From JACRCT01 sp049841135 (GTDB taxonomy: Bacteria; Myxococcota; Myxococcia; Myxococcales; UBA5297), in NCBI GenBank assembly GCA_049841135.1, contig JASGHK010000001.1:992001-1056000 (forward strand): 64,000 nt of DNA, given 5' to 3'. The notes under the pieces are model-generated. The model worked only from the letters and a program-made list of their open reading frames with translations, was not told where the DNA came from and ran no database searches. Made by a program: the position numbers and the translations under genes. This document shows positions 19,863-27,561 of this stretch, one piece after another; position 1 is the stretch's first letter, and every line of letters starts with the position of its first letter.

Positions 19863-20747
19863 GTGCTCGACGACCGCCCGCTCTCGCAGCTGCTCCTCGC
19901 CTTCCTCGATGGCGCCGCGGACGACCCGGACCTCGAGGCGGCCCTGGCCGAGGTCTTGGAGAACGCCCGCGCCACGTGGCCCGATGTCGTCCTCGACGAC
20001 CAGGCCTTCTTCGTGGACCTGGCGCCGCAGCTCCCTGGCGGCGAGAAGCTCTCCCAGTCCGTCCGCGCGGTGCACGCCGCCGACCTGTACCTGGCCTGCG
20101 CCTGCAAGCGTGGCGACGCCAAGGCGCTGGCCGCGTTCGAGCGCCGGGTGCTGGTCGAGGCCCGCTCGGCGCTCCTCGCCCGGCGCCAGAGCGCGGCCGC
20201 GGTGGAGGAGGCGCTCCAGCAGCTGCGCGCACGGCTGTTCGTGGGCGAAGCGGGCCAGCCCGGGAAGATCGCCGAGTACTCCGGCCGCGGCCCGCTGGTC
20301 GCCTGGGTGCGCATGGCCGCGGTGCGCGTCAGCCAGAACCTCGCCCGGGGCGGCCTGGACCGCGGCGCCGAGGAGCTCCAGTCGCAGCTGGCGGCGCCCG
20401 CCGCCCCTCCGGAGCTGGGCTACATCAAGGCCCGCTACCGCGGCGACTTCAAGGCGGCCTTCGAGGCGGCCTTCGCCTCGCTCAGCCCCCGCGAGCGGAC
20501 GCTGCTGCGCCTCAACCTGCTCGACGGCCTCTCGACCACCAAGCTCGCCAAGGTCTACCGCGCCGACGCCTCGACCGTGCGCCGCTGGCTCGCCGACGCC
20601 CGTCGGGCGCTGCTCGACGGCACCCGCAAGCAGCTGGCCGGGCGGCTCGACGCCAGCGAGAAGGAGCTGCAGAGCATGATGGACCTGCTCGTCACGCAGC
20701 TCGAGGACAGCGTGCGGCGCATCCTGGGCGAGGGCCGCGGGGCTTGA
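19863..20747 (+). CDS. Myxococcales-type sigma-70 family factor
   Basis: RNA polymerase sigma factor of the ECF-related type confined to myxobacteria (the group known as Sig-70_gmx1, recognised from memory). The N-terminal region carries a long extension (about 80 residues), sigma region 2 includes YLACACKRGDAKALAAFE and GRGPLVAWVRMAAVRVSQN, and region 4 is the helix-turn-helix SLSPRERTLLRLNLLDGLSTTKLAKVYRADASTVRRWLADARR (read as AFASLSPRERTLLRL... in two helices). The GTG at 19863 was chosen because the upstream extension is proline-rich and unlike the family. It is divergent to the zinc-finger kinase, an arrangement that suggests kinase and sigma factor act together. Confidence 0.85.
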   Translation: MLDDRPLSQLLLAFLDGAADDPDLEAALAEVLENARATWPDVVLDDQAFFVDLAPQLPGGEKLSQSVRAVHAADLYLACACKRGDAKALAAFERRVLVEARSALLARRQSAAAVEEALQQLRARLFVGEAGQPGKIAEYSGRGPLVAWVRMAAVRVSQNLARGGLDRGAEELQSQLAAPAAPPELGYIKARYRGDFKAAFEAAFASLSPRERTLLRLNLLDGLSTTKLAKVYRADASTVRRWLADARRALLDGTRKQLAGRLDASEKELQSMMDLLVTQLEDSVRRILGEGRGA

Positions 20748-20798
20748 CCTGCCTGGCGGCGGGCTCGCATCCTCTGGGCCGCACTGCGGAGGTCTTCC

Positions 20799-21044
20799 AT
20801 GCGTCTGGTCGGCTGGCTGGCGGTTCTCGGGATCATCGGCGGCATCGCGTACTGGTTCCTGGTGGGGGCCAAGCCGGTCCGGCGCGATGCCACGACCGGG
20901 CAGGTCATCGGCCAGACCGCGGCGCCCGTCACCGGCGGAATGGACCCGGCGACGACCATGAACAACGCCCGCAACGCCGCGCAGCGAATCCAGGACGACG
21001 GCCTCAAGCGCGCCGCCGACATGGACTCCAAGACCTCACCTTGA
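20799..21044 (+). CDS. Small single-pass membrane protein
   Basis: An 81-residue protein of unknown function. One N-terminal membrane helix (LVGWLAVLGIIGGIAYWFLV, residues 3-22) is followed by a positively charged turn (KPVRRD) and a short hydrophilic tail, AATTMNNARNAAQRIQDDGLKRA-like, that may form a short coiled segment. It starts 51 bp after the sigma factor stop on the same strand and may be in its operon. I do not recognise a family. Confidence 0.6.
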   Translation: MRLVGWLAVLGIIGGIAYWFLVGAKPVRRDATTGQVIGQTAAPVTGGMDPATTMNNARNAAQRIQDDGLKRAADMDSKTSP

Positions 21045-21147
21045 GGTGGTGGCGCAGTCCGCGCTCGGGGTGCTAGGAAGACCTCTCTCGAGTTGAACGG
21101 GAGTGAGGATCGCCGGCGCGAAGCCGGCGATCCGATTCGGAGCGCGC

Positions 21148-22995
21148 ATGCCGAAGGGCACCTACGAGCCGGCCATCGGGATAGACCTCGGGACCACCAA
21201 CAGCGCCGTGGCCGCGGTGGCCGGGGACGGCAAGCCCTACATCATCGAGCGCCGGACCGGGCAGCGCCTCTTGCCGTCGATGGTGGGGTTCGCCCCGACC
21301 GGCGACCGCGTGGTCGGCGAGGCCGCGCGCGCGCTGGCCGAGGAGTTCCCCGAGAACGTGGCCTATGCCACCAAGCGCCTGATGGGCCAGCGCTGGTCGC
21401 CGGAGCTGGCGGCGCAGATGCGCAACGTGCTGCCCTTCCCCATCGTGGCCGGCCCCGCCGACGACGTGCGCGTGAAGATCGCCGGGCGCGCCCTGCCGGT
21501 GGTGCAGGTCGCCGCGATGATCCTCACCGAGCTGAGGATGGACGCCGAGGCCTACTTCCAGCAGCCGGTGAAGAAGGCCGTGCTCACCGTCCCGGCCAAC
21601 TTCAACGACGCGCAGCGGCAGGCCACGCAGGAGGCGGCGCGGATCGCCGGTCTGGAGCCCCTGCGGCTGCTCAACGAGCCGACCGCGGCGGCGCTGGCCT
21701 ACGGGTTGACGACGGGGTTCGAAGGCCGGGCCATCGTGCTCGACCTGGGAGGCGGCACCTTCGACGTCTCGCTGCTCGAGGTCAGCCAGGGGGTCTTCGA
21801 GGTCGTCGGCACCGGCGGGCACCCGTTCCTGGGCGGCGAGGACTTCGACCAGCGGGTGGCGCGCTGGCTCCTGGAGCACATCGAGGACGAGTCCGTGCGC
21901 GAGCGGGTGCTGGCCGACCGCGTCGCGGTGCAGCGGCTCAAGGTGGCGGCGGAGCAGGCCAAGTGCGCGGTGTCCCTGCTGGAGGCGACCCCGGTCTCCG
22001 TCGACCTCCTGCCCGAGTCCCGCGGCAACCCCTGCCACATCGAGACCACGCTGACCCGCGTGCAGCTCGAGGAGCTGGTCGAGCCGCTCGTCCAGCGCTG
22101 CATCGAGATCGTCAACCGCACGCTGACCGAGACCAACGTCGACGCGGCGTCGGTGGAGGCGGTGCTCCTGGTCGGCGGCATGACGCGGATGCCGCTGGTC
22201 CGCACCCGGCTGACCGACCGCTTCGGGCGCCCGCCGGCGACCGGGGTGAGCCCGGACGAGGCGGTGGCGCTGGGCGCCGCGGTGCACGCCCACGAGATCT
22301 CGTCGCGCCAGGGCCAGGTGGTGCTGCTGGACATCGTCGGCAGCACGCTGGGCGTGGGCATCACCGGGGGCGCGTGCAAGCACCTCATCCGCAAGCGCAC
22401 CCAGCTGCCGTGCGAGTGCACGGAGATCTTCCACCCCAGCCGCGACGGCCAGACGCTGGTGCGCATCCCCGTCTTTCAGGGCGAGTCGCTGCGCTCGGGC
22501 GACAACTTCCTCTTGGGCGAGCTGGTGCTGGACGGGCTGAGGACCGGCTACCGCGGCGAGACCAAGATCGCCGTGACCTTCGCCATGGGCACCGACGGCG
22601 TGCTCTCGGTGAGCGCCAGGGACGTGGCCACCGGGCAGGAGCAGACCGCGCGCATCGCGGCGCGCACCGACCTGCAGGCCTCCGAGGCGGCGCACATCGC
22701 CGCCGAGGAGCAGGAGCACCTGACCACCGCCGACCGGATCGAGCAGGAGGTCCGCCAGCGCAACGTCGAGGCGCACGGCGCACTGCACGACGTCATCACG
22801 CGGCTGGAGACCTTGCACAAGGACCTGACCATCGCCGCGGCGGAGTCGCCGCTCGCCAATGCGCAGACGGTGGTGGAGGCGCTGGGCAAGCGGCTGGTCG
22901 ATGCCAACCACGTGGCCACCGAGGGCACGCTGGAGCAGGTCGTGGCGACGGCGCGGGACCTGGAGCAGCTCGAGCGGTCGCTTCTGGCGGGGTAG
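21148..22995 (+). CDS. Hsp70-family chaperone (DnaK-like)
   Basis: ATP-dependent Hsp70. The actin-like ATPase begins IGIDLGTTNSAVAA and holds LNEPTAAALAYGL, VLDLGGGTFDVSLLE and VLLVGGMTRMPLVR. A substrate-binding beta domain follows (DIVGSTLGVGITGGACKHLIRKRTQLP, in pieces) and a short helical lid. The 616 residues lack the long acidic C-terminal tail and EEVD-like end of housekeeping DnaK, so this is a secondary paralogue. The ATG at 21148 was preferred over a GTG at 21103 because the family start is only a few residues before the phosphate-1 loop. No DnaJ or GrpE gene is adjacent. Confidence 0.88.
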   Translation: MPKGTYEPAIGIDLGTTNSAVAAVAGDGKPYIIERRTGQRLLPSMVGFAPTGDRVVGEAARALAEEFPENVAYATKRLMGQRWSPELAAQMRNVLPFPIVAGPADDVRVKIAGRALPVVQVAAMILTELRMDAEAYFQQPVKKAVLTVPANFNDAQRQATQEAARIAGLEPLRLLNEPTAAALAYGLTTGFEGRAIVLDLGGGTFDVSLLEVSQGVFEVVGTGGHPFLGGEDFDQRVARWLLEHIEDESVRERVLADRVAVQRLKVAAEQAKCAVSLLEATPVSVDLLPESRGNPCHIETTLTRVQLEELVEPLVQRCIEIVNRTLTETNVDAASVEAVLLVGGMTRMPLVRTRLTDRFGRPPATGVSPDEAVALGAAVHAHEISSRQGQVVLLDIVGSTLGVGITGGACKHLIRKRTQLPCECTEIFHPSRDGQTLVRIPVFQGESLRSGDNFLLGELVLDGLRTGYRGETKIAVTFAMGTDGVLSVSARDVATGQEQTARIAARTDLQASEAAHIAAEEQEHLTTADRIEQEVRQRNVEAHGALHDVITRLETLHKDLTIAAAESPLANAQTVVEALGKRLVDANHVATEGTLEQVVATARDLEQLERSLLAG

Positions 22996-23000
22996 TGCGC

Positions 23001-23090
23001 GGCTTCCACGCGCTTCCACGCCAGGGACAACTTCCCCGAAGTGACTGTCTGTCTGCGGCGCGTTGGTGGGTGTGGGCCCGGCTTCCACGC
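23001..23090. repeat. Left remnant of the 65/69-bp tandem repeat array
   Basis: One full unit (GGCTTCCACGC, CCAGGGACAACTTCCCCGAA, GTGACTGTCTGTCTGCGGCG, then TGGTGGGTGTGGGCCC) plus the start of the next, GCTTCCACGC at 23081-23090. The array resumes in register at 25563 on the other side of the insertion sequence, so this is the same array split by the element. Confidence 0.9.
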
Positions 23091-23101
23091 CTCTGGATTG
23101 G

Positions 23102-24583
23102 TCACTTCTCGTCCGGGCGCCTGGCGGTCCCCGGGCAGCCCGAGCACGCGCTTCGCGCTTTCAGCGCGCCGCGCCAGCCAGCTTCAAGGATGAGCAACTT
23201 CTCGTAGCCACGTCCGAGCGTCCGCCAGCCAGGGCGCCCGTTGTGCTTGAGGTGCCCGCCCAACGCGGCCACGGCCCAGAAGACCTCCTTGGCCGTCGGC
23301 GCCTCTGACAGCTTGGTCTTCTTCAGCGAGGCGCGGAGCACGTCGAGCTGGAGCGGTGAGAGTGCCGCGGTCGCGGGTGTGTCGGGCTTCGATTCGGCCA
23401 GGGTCCGCATGAGCAGCAGGCGAAAGGCAATTGCCGCGAAGAGACCGATTGCGATGCTGAGGGCGTGAAAGCTCTCGAGTTGGCGCTTCTCGAGTGCGCA
23501 TCCGTTCTTGAGGGCGTCGAAGTACATCTCAATCAGCCATCGGCCGCGGTAGTAGTCGACGACTTGGAGAAGCTGCTCTTCGGTATCGACCGGCTCGGTC
23601 GTGTACAGGACCCACTGAATGGGATCTTCTCCAACGGGACAGTCCTTCTCGAGCACGAAGACGACGTTGATCGGCAATGACGTCGGCAGCGTCGTACTCG
23701 CTCTGTCTGGCCTCTTCAGCGACACCCTCGTCCAGCCGACTTGCAGCTTGGCGTCGCGTGCGTTGCGCGGCGGATGAGTCGCCTGAGCCTTGGGCGTCGT
23801 GCCCTTCGTGCGCGCCGACAGGTGCACCTCTCGAGTTGCCACCGTCGATGCATCGGCGATCGCCTCGATGAGCTTCTTCTTCTTCTCCGGCGGGCCTTCC
23901 AAGCTTCGGTTGTGCTTCTGCCTCAGGACGAACCGGAATCCCTTTTCGACCAGGTGCGCCAGCAGGTCGTAGTCGTCGGTTTCGCTGTCGCCGACGTGGA
24001 GGACCTGGGCTTGTTGCGCCACCGCCTGCTCAACCGAGTCGATCTGCTCCTTCCAGCGCAGGGACTCCTTGTCGGGCGAAAGCCGCCGCGCCTTCTTGCG
24101 CTGGTAGTGGTTCTCGCCACCCTGGAGATGGTCCGGGATCGGCTGGCGAGCCCAGAGCTTCATCGCCGCGACTCCGAGCGGCCGATAGTGCTCCGTCGCG
24201 CTCGCCATCAGGGTCGTGTGCAGATAGAGGCCTTGGGTCCCGCCATCGACTGGGCCCAGGCCATCGCGCTCACTCTCGCTCTGGAAGGCCACGCTGCTGG
24301 TGTCGTGGATCGCCAGCACCACCCGCTCCGTGACACAGCGGGCAACGGTCGCGTGTGCATGTGGCTGCAGCACCTTTGCCGTGCTGAGCTTCGGGTTGTT
24401 GACCAGCCGGTAGAGCGCCTCTAGCCCTGCCGCATCGTCTTCGAAGGCCTGCGGAAAGCTCTTGGCTGGCTCGTCACTCAAGCGTCCCACCGCAGCGATC
24501 AGACGCCGATTCAGACGCCGGTCTCCCAGCCTGGCCTGGCCCATCTCCTGCTCCAGCGGCAGCAGCCCCGACGACTCCTTCAT
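23102..24583 (-). CDS. IS4-family DDE transposase (Tn5-like)
   Basis: A 493-residue transposase. The N-terminal Tn5-type DNA-binding segment is MGQARLGDRRLNRRL; the catalytic core includes IHDTSSVAF (first Asp), HVGDSETDDYDLL (second Asp region) and the family Y-R-E-K signature in YYRGRWLIEMYFDALKNGC with the catalytic Glu. Length and motif order look intact, so the element may be active. It ends 11 bp inside the left terminal repeat. Its start lies within the end of the upstream DruA-domain gene (110-bp overlap, different frame), so translational coupling is likely. Confidence 0.92.
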   Translation of the reverse strand: MKESSGLLPLEQEMGQARLGDRRLNRRLIAAVGRLSDEPAKSFPQAFEDDAAGLEALYRLVNNPKLSTAKVLQPHAHATVARCVTERVVLAIHDTSSVAFQSESERDGLGPVDGGTQGLYLHTTLMASATEHYRPLGVAAMKLWARQPIPDHLQGGENHYQRKKARRLSPDKESLRWKEQIDSVEQAVAQQAQVLHVGDSETDDYDLLAHLVEKGFRFVLRQKHNRSLEGPPEKKKKLIEAIADASTVATREVHLSARTKGTTPKAQATHPPRNARDAKLQVGWTRVSLKRPDRASTTLPTSLPINVVFVLEKDCPVGEDPIQWVLYTTEPVDTEEQLLQVVDYYRGRWLIEMYFDALKNGCALEKRQLESFHALSIAIGLFAAIAFRLLLMRTLAESKPDTPATAALSPLQLDVLRASLKKTKLSEAPTAKEVFWAVAALGGHLKHNGRPGWRTLGRGYEKLLILEAGWRGALKARSACSGCPGTARRPDEK

Positions 24584-25472
24584 GGCGATGCTCCTCGCAC
24601 ATCCGGCGGCGAGCCTGGCGGTGCAGCTCGTAGACGTAGAGCCCTTTGGGACTGCCCTCGTGCAGATAGGCGTTCCCGCGTCGGGTTCGGCCTGCCGTCG
24701 TGCCCAGATAGCGCCAGTTGGAGGCGCGGTAGCACGTGCCCCGAAACCGAGCGTGGTCGACGAAGGTTTCTGCGAGCAGGACCGGGTGATTCCAGCGGGC
24801 CTGCCAATCCGCGCTCAGGCGCCGCAGGGTCCGGCCGAGCACTTTGGAAGCCAGGTGCTCGACTCGAACCCAGGGCGGGATGAGGAAGCGCACGTTGTTG
24901 ACGACCAGGTGCAGCTTGCGCCGCTTGGTGTCGTTGTCCCAGCCCAGGTACCGGTCTCGTAGCGGCGAATGGAGGGTCGCAGAGGCCCAGCCGAGCAGGG
25001 CCACCACCTGGCCCTCGAGAAATGCGGCGTACAGCAGGTGCTCGCCTACGAGCGGCTTGTCTCCGAGATAGTGGAATCGGTCGATGAAGAGTCGCCAGCC
25101 CAGACGCTCGGCGGGCTCGATGGGCCGCACCACGAGTTGGTCAAGATTCGCGTCGTTCCCCACCGGAGACCACGCCAGCGGAATGCAGTCCTGCGGCAAT
25201 ACCGGTAGATCGTGCCCATCTCGGCACCGGCGCTGTCGCGCAGGTAGCTTGATGTGGCCCCACTCCTCAAGCCGGAGGAGCAAGTCCTGGCAGGCGAAGA
25301 CGGCGTAGCTGCCGTTGGCCTGTCGCCAATCCCACGCCTTGCAGATAGCTCGAGCAAGATCGGACCGGGTCCTGGCGTCTTGGCGGTCAACCGTGTCCCG
25401 AATGAACCGCAGCTCCGCCTCGCCGATCACTCGGTTGCGATAGCGAAGCAACGGCGCGTTCGATGGCTCCAC
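24474..25472 (-). CDS. DUF4338 / DruA-domain protein carried by the insertion sequence
   Basis: A 332-residue protein with the DUF4338 domain first named from DruA of the Druantia anti-phage system: RFHYLGDKPLVGEHLLYAAF, ALLGWASATLHSPLRDRYLGW (in pieces), VNNVRFLIPPWVRVEHLAS and LLAETFVDHARFRGTCYRASNW. It lies entirely between the terminal repeats and overlaps the transposase start by 110 bp in another frame; the last 40 residues (rich in Gly and Ala) are encoded by transposase sequence and are probably a tail without function. No other Druantia gene is near, so I read it as an accessory transposition protein and not as a defence gene. Its exact role is unknown. Confidence 0.82.
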   Translation of the reverse strand: MEPSNAPLLRYRNRVIGEAELRFIRDTVDRQDARTRSDLARAICKAWDWRQANGSYAVFACQDLLLRLEEWGHIKLPARQRRCRDGHDLPVLPQDCIPLAWSPVGNDANLDQLVVRPIEPAERLGWRLFIDRFHYLGDKPLVGEHLLYAAFLEGQVVALLGWASATLHSPLRDRYLGWDNDTKRRKLHLVVNNVRFLIPPWVRVEHLASKVLGRTLRRLSADWQARWNHPVLLAETFVDHARFRGTCYRASNWRYLGTTAGRTRRGNAYLHEGSPKGLYVYELHRQARRRMCEEHRHEGVVGAAAAGAGDGPGQAGRPASESASDRCGGTLE

Positions 25473-25562
25473 CCCCCACCGTATGGCACACGGCTGTTTG
25501 TGACGCCAGCGAAATCTGAGGTGCGCGCCGCGGCGGCGTCCCTAGATGTGATGAATCAAGAG

Positions 25563-25909
25563 GCTTCCACGCCGGGGACACCTTCCCCGAAGTGACTGTC
25601 TGAGGCGCGCTGGTGGGTGTGGGCCCGGCTTCCACGCCGGGGACACCTTCCCCGAAGTGACTGTCTGCGGCGCGCTGGTGGGTGTGGGCCCGGCTTCCAC
25701 GCCGGGGACAACTTCCCCGAAGTGACTGTCTGTCTGCGGCGCGCTGGTGGGTGTGGGCCCGGCTTCCACGCCAGGGACAACTTCCCCGAAGTGACTGTCT
25801 GTCTGCGGCGCGCTGGTGGGTGTGGGCCCGGCTTCCACGCCGGGGACACCTTCCCCGAAGTGACTGTCTGCGGCGCGCTGGTGGATGTGGGCCCGGCTTC
25901 CACGCCGAC
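25563..25909. repeat. Five 65/69-bp tandem repeats right of the insertion sequence
   Basis: Units start at GGCTTCCACGCC at 25562, 25627, 25692, 25761, 25830 and a partial one at 25895. Lengths are 65, 65, 69, 69 and 65 bp; the 4-bp difference is a duplicated TCTG. Each carries CCTTCCCCGAAGTGACTG or its AACTTCCCC variant and ends GGTGGGTGTGGGCCC. They are contiguous, with no unique spacers, so this is not a CRISPR array. Unit length is not a multiple of three and no gene is encoded. Confidence 0.92.
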
Positions 25910-26076
25910 CGTCGCAGGGATGACCGAGCGCGCCACAGAAAGGCGGGCGCAAGGGTGACCCGGGCGTGGAAGCGCGTGGAAGCCCGGCACCACCCACCGA
26001 CCGTCGCAGGGATGACCGAGCGCGCGACAGAAAGACGGGCGCAAGGGCGACCGGGGCGTGGAAGCCCGGCACTACC
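25907..26076. repeat. Two 92-bp direct repeats adjoining the tandem array
   Basis: Two copies begin GACCGTCGCAGGGATGACCG at 25907 and 25999 (period 92) and run through GACAGAAAG, GGGCGCAAGGG and GCGTGGAAGCCCGGCAC. The last part, GCGTGGAAGCC, is the reverse complement of the GGCTTCCACGC that opens each 65/69-bp unit, so the two families are related and face each other. No coding content. Confidence 0.85.
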
Positions 26077-26100
26077 CACAACCACCCCAGCTCCTCCCAG

Positions 26101-26156
26101 CGGGTGAAGAGGCCTCGCCCGGCGCCGCCCGGTGCGGGCTCGGGCCTCCTCACCCG
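26101..26156 (-). terminator. Long imperfect hairpin downstream of the PspC gene
   Basis: CGGGTGAAGAGGCC followed by CGCCCG pairs with CGGGC and GGGCCTCCTCACCCG, giving a stem of about 20 bp with two mismatches and a GC-rich loop. It lies 45 bp past the PspC gene stop (minus strand). There is no T tract, so a terminator role is tentative. Confidence 0.45.
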
Positions 26157-26200
26157 ATGGGAGCGGCCGGGGTGAGGTGTCACCCGGACGCTCCCAGCCG

Positions 26201-26602
26201 CTACGGGCTGGGCATCACCTCGACGGGCACCGGCCCGGCCAGCGGCGCCACGGTCGGCGTGGCGGGCTCGTCGTCGACCTTCGGCTCTTCAGGCTTCAGC
26301 GGCGGCACCCGGGTCGGTGCGTCCAGCACGCGCGCGGGCCTGACCGGCATCGCGATCCACATGGCGAGGTACGCCAGGATGCCCCAGCCGCCGAAGAAGA
26401 CGCTGCCGATGAACAGCAGGCGCAGCGCGGCAACCGGAATTCCGAACCAATCCGCCAGGCCGCGGCACACGCCGGCCACCCGGCGGCCTTCCTGGGCGCG
26501 GGTCCACTCGCGCACGGGCGGCTGCTCGACGATCCAGCTGCTGCACGCGGCGCACTTGCTCGCGTTCTCGGCGTTCTCGGTGCGGCAGTACGGGCATTCC
26601 AT
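26201..26602 (-). CDS. PspC-domain membrane protein with zinc ribbon
   Basis: A 133-residue protein. The N-terminus is a zinc ribbon, MECPYCRTENAENASKCAAC (two CxxC-type pairs), followed by a PspC domain: GRRVAGVCRGLADWFGIPVAALRLLF and the membrane segments FIGSVFFGGWGILAYLAMWIAMP. A proline-rich tail ends it. PspC proteins belong to membrane-stress (phage-shock type) responses. The ATG at 26602 starts exactly at the zinc ribbon, which supports the start. It is divergent to the Mla operon, 147 bp away, which fits a shared envelope theme. Confidence 0.85.
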   Translation of the reverse strand: MECPYCRTENAENASKCAACSSWIVEQPPVREWTRAQEGRRVAGVCRGLADWFGIPVAALRLLFIGSVFFGGWGILAYLAMWIAMPVRPARVLDAPTRVPPLKPEEPKVDDEPATPTVAPLAGPVPVEVMPSP

Positions 26603-26749
26603 GTTCGGCCTCCGGCGGTGCGGCTTCGGGTTCGCTTCCCTTCGTGCTTCCTGTCCCTTCCTACGAGCCTGCGCACGGCCGATTGCAGGACGTGCGGCAG
26701 GCGCGAGGCCGTGCCCGTGCACGCCAGGCGACGCAGATTCCGGGGACCG

Positions 26750-27547
26750 ATGGCCAGGCTCTCCGTCCACTCGCCCACCGACTTCCTCGTCGCCCTCTCG
26801 CGCGGCGCCAAGGAGGCCCTGCGCCACGCCGGCGAGCTGGGCCTGCTGCTGTGGCAGATGGTCGTCGCCACCGCGACCGGGAAGGTCTCGATGCGCGAGG
26901 TCGTCAACCAGGCGTACCTGATGGGCGTGCAGAGCGTCCCGCTGGTCGTCGTCACCGGCATGCTCTCCGGCGTCGTCACCTCGCAGCAGGGCGGCTACCA
27001 GTTCACCGGCAACGTGCCGCTCTACATCGTCGGGGCCGTGGTGGGCTCCTCGGTCATCCTCGAGCTCGGGCCGGTGATGACCGCCTTCGTGATGATCGGC
27101 CGGGTCGGCGCACGCATCACCGCCGAGCTGGGCACCATGCAGGTCTCCGAGCAGATCGACGCGCTCCACTCGCTGGGCCGGGACCCGGTGCGCATGCTGG
27201 GCGCCCCCCGCCTGCTCGCCGGCCTGTTCGTCATGCCCGTGCTCGTCGGCCTCTCGGACCTGGTCGGCGTCTTCTCGGGGATGTTCACCGCGCAGCGCAC
27301 GCTGGCCCTGGGGACCGACACCTTCCTGTACGGCGTGCGGCTCTACTTCCACGACTGGGACCTCTTCTACTCGCTGGCCAAGGCGCTGGCGTTCGGCTTC
27401 GTCATCCCGCTCGTCTCGGTGCACATGGGCCTGTCCACGCACGGCGGCGCGGAGGGCGTGGGCCGGGCGACGACCCACTCGGTGGTCTTCATGATCGTCT
27501 GCATCCTGGTGCTCGACGCGCTCTTCCCGCCGCTCTTGCTCAACTGA
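26750..27547 (+). CDS. mlaE: MlaE-type phospholipid ABC transporter permease
   Basis: Inner-membrane permease of the Mla/Mce lipid transport complex, which moves phospholipids between inner and outer membranes. The 265 residues show five hydrophobic segments (for example PLVVVTGMLSGVVTSQQ, VVGSSVILELGPVMTAFVMI and VVFMIVCILVLDALFPPLLL) and the family signature GRVGARITAELGTMQVSEQIDAL. The ATG at 26750 begins MARLSVHSPTDFL. The ATPase gene follows after 14 bp and the MlaD gene after that, the standard order E-F-D. Confidence 0.9.
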   Translation: MARLSVHSPTDFLVALSRGAKEALRHAGELGLLLWQMVVATATGKVSMREVVNQAYLMGVQSVPLVVVTGMLSGVVTSQQGGYQFTGNVPLYIVGAVVGSSVILELGPVMTAFVMIGRVGARITAELGTMQVSEQIDALHSLGRDPVRMLGAPRLLAGLFVMPVLVGLSDLVGVFSGMFTAQRTLALGTDTFLYGVRLYFHDWDLFYSLAKALAFGFVIPLVSVHMGLSTHGGAEGVGRATTHSVVFMIVCILVLDALFPPLLLN

Positions 27548-27561
27548 AGGAGCGCGCCCAG

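Larger units (their letters stand above)
23091..25562 (-). mobile_element. IS4-family insertion sequence with transposase and DruA-domain gene, 2472 bp
   Basis: The ends are imperfect terminal inverted repeats: the left begins CTCTGGATTGGTCACTTCT and the right, read inward on the other strand, begins CTCTTGATTCATCACATCT (15 of 19 match). The element is flanked by a 10-bp direct repeat, GCTTCCACGC, at 23081-23090 and 25563-25572, the length expected for IS4-type insertion. It carries two overlapping minus-strand genes. The insertion point is inside a tandem repeat array, so removal of the element with one target copy restores an uninterrupted repeat unit. Confidence 0.88.

Noticed and set aside
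24474..25472. Druantia anti-phage defence system suggested by the DruA domain
   Set aside because: No DruB-DruE gene, in particular no large helicase, is present and the gene lies inside the terminal repeats of an insertion sequence.
25563..25909. CRISPR array suggested by regular 65-69 bp repeats
   Set aside because: The units are contiguous with no unique spacers, the repeated part is the whole unit, and no cas gene is near.
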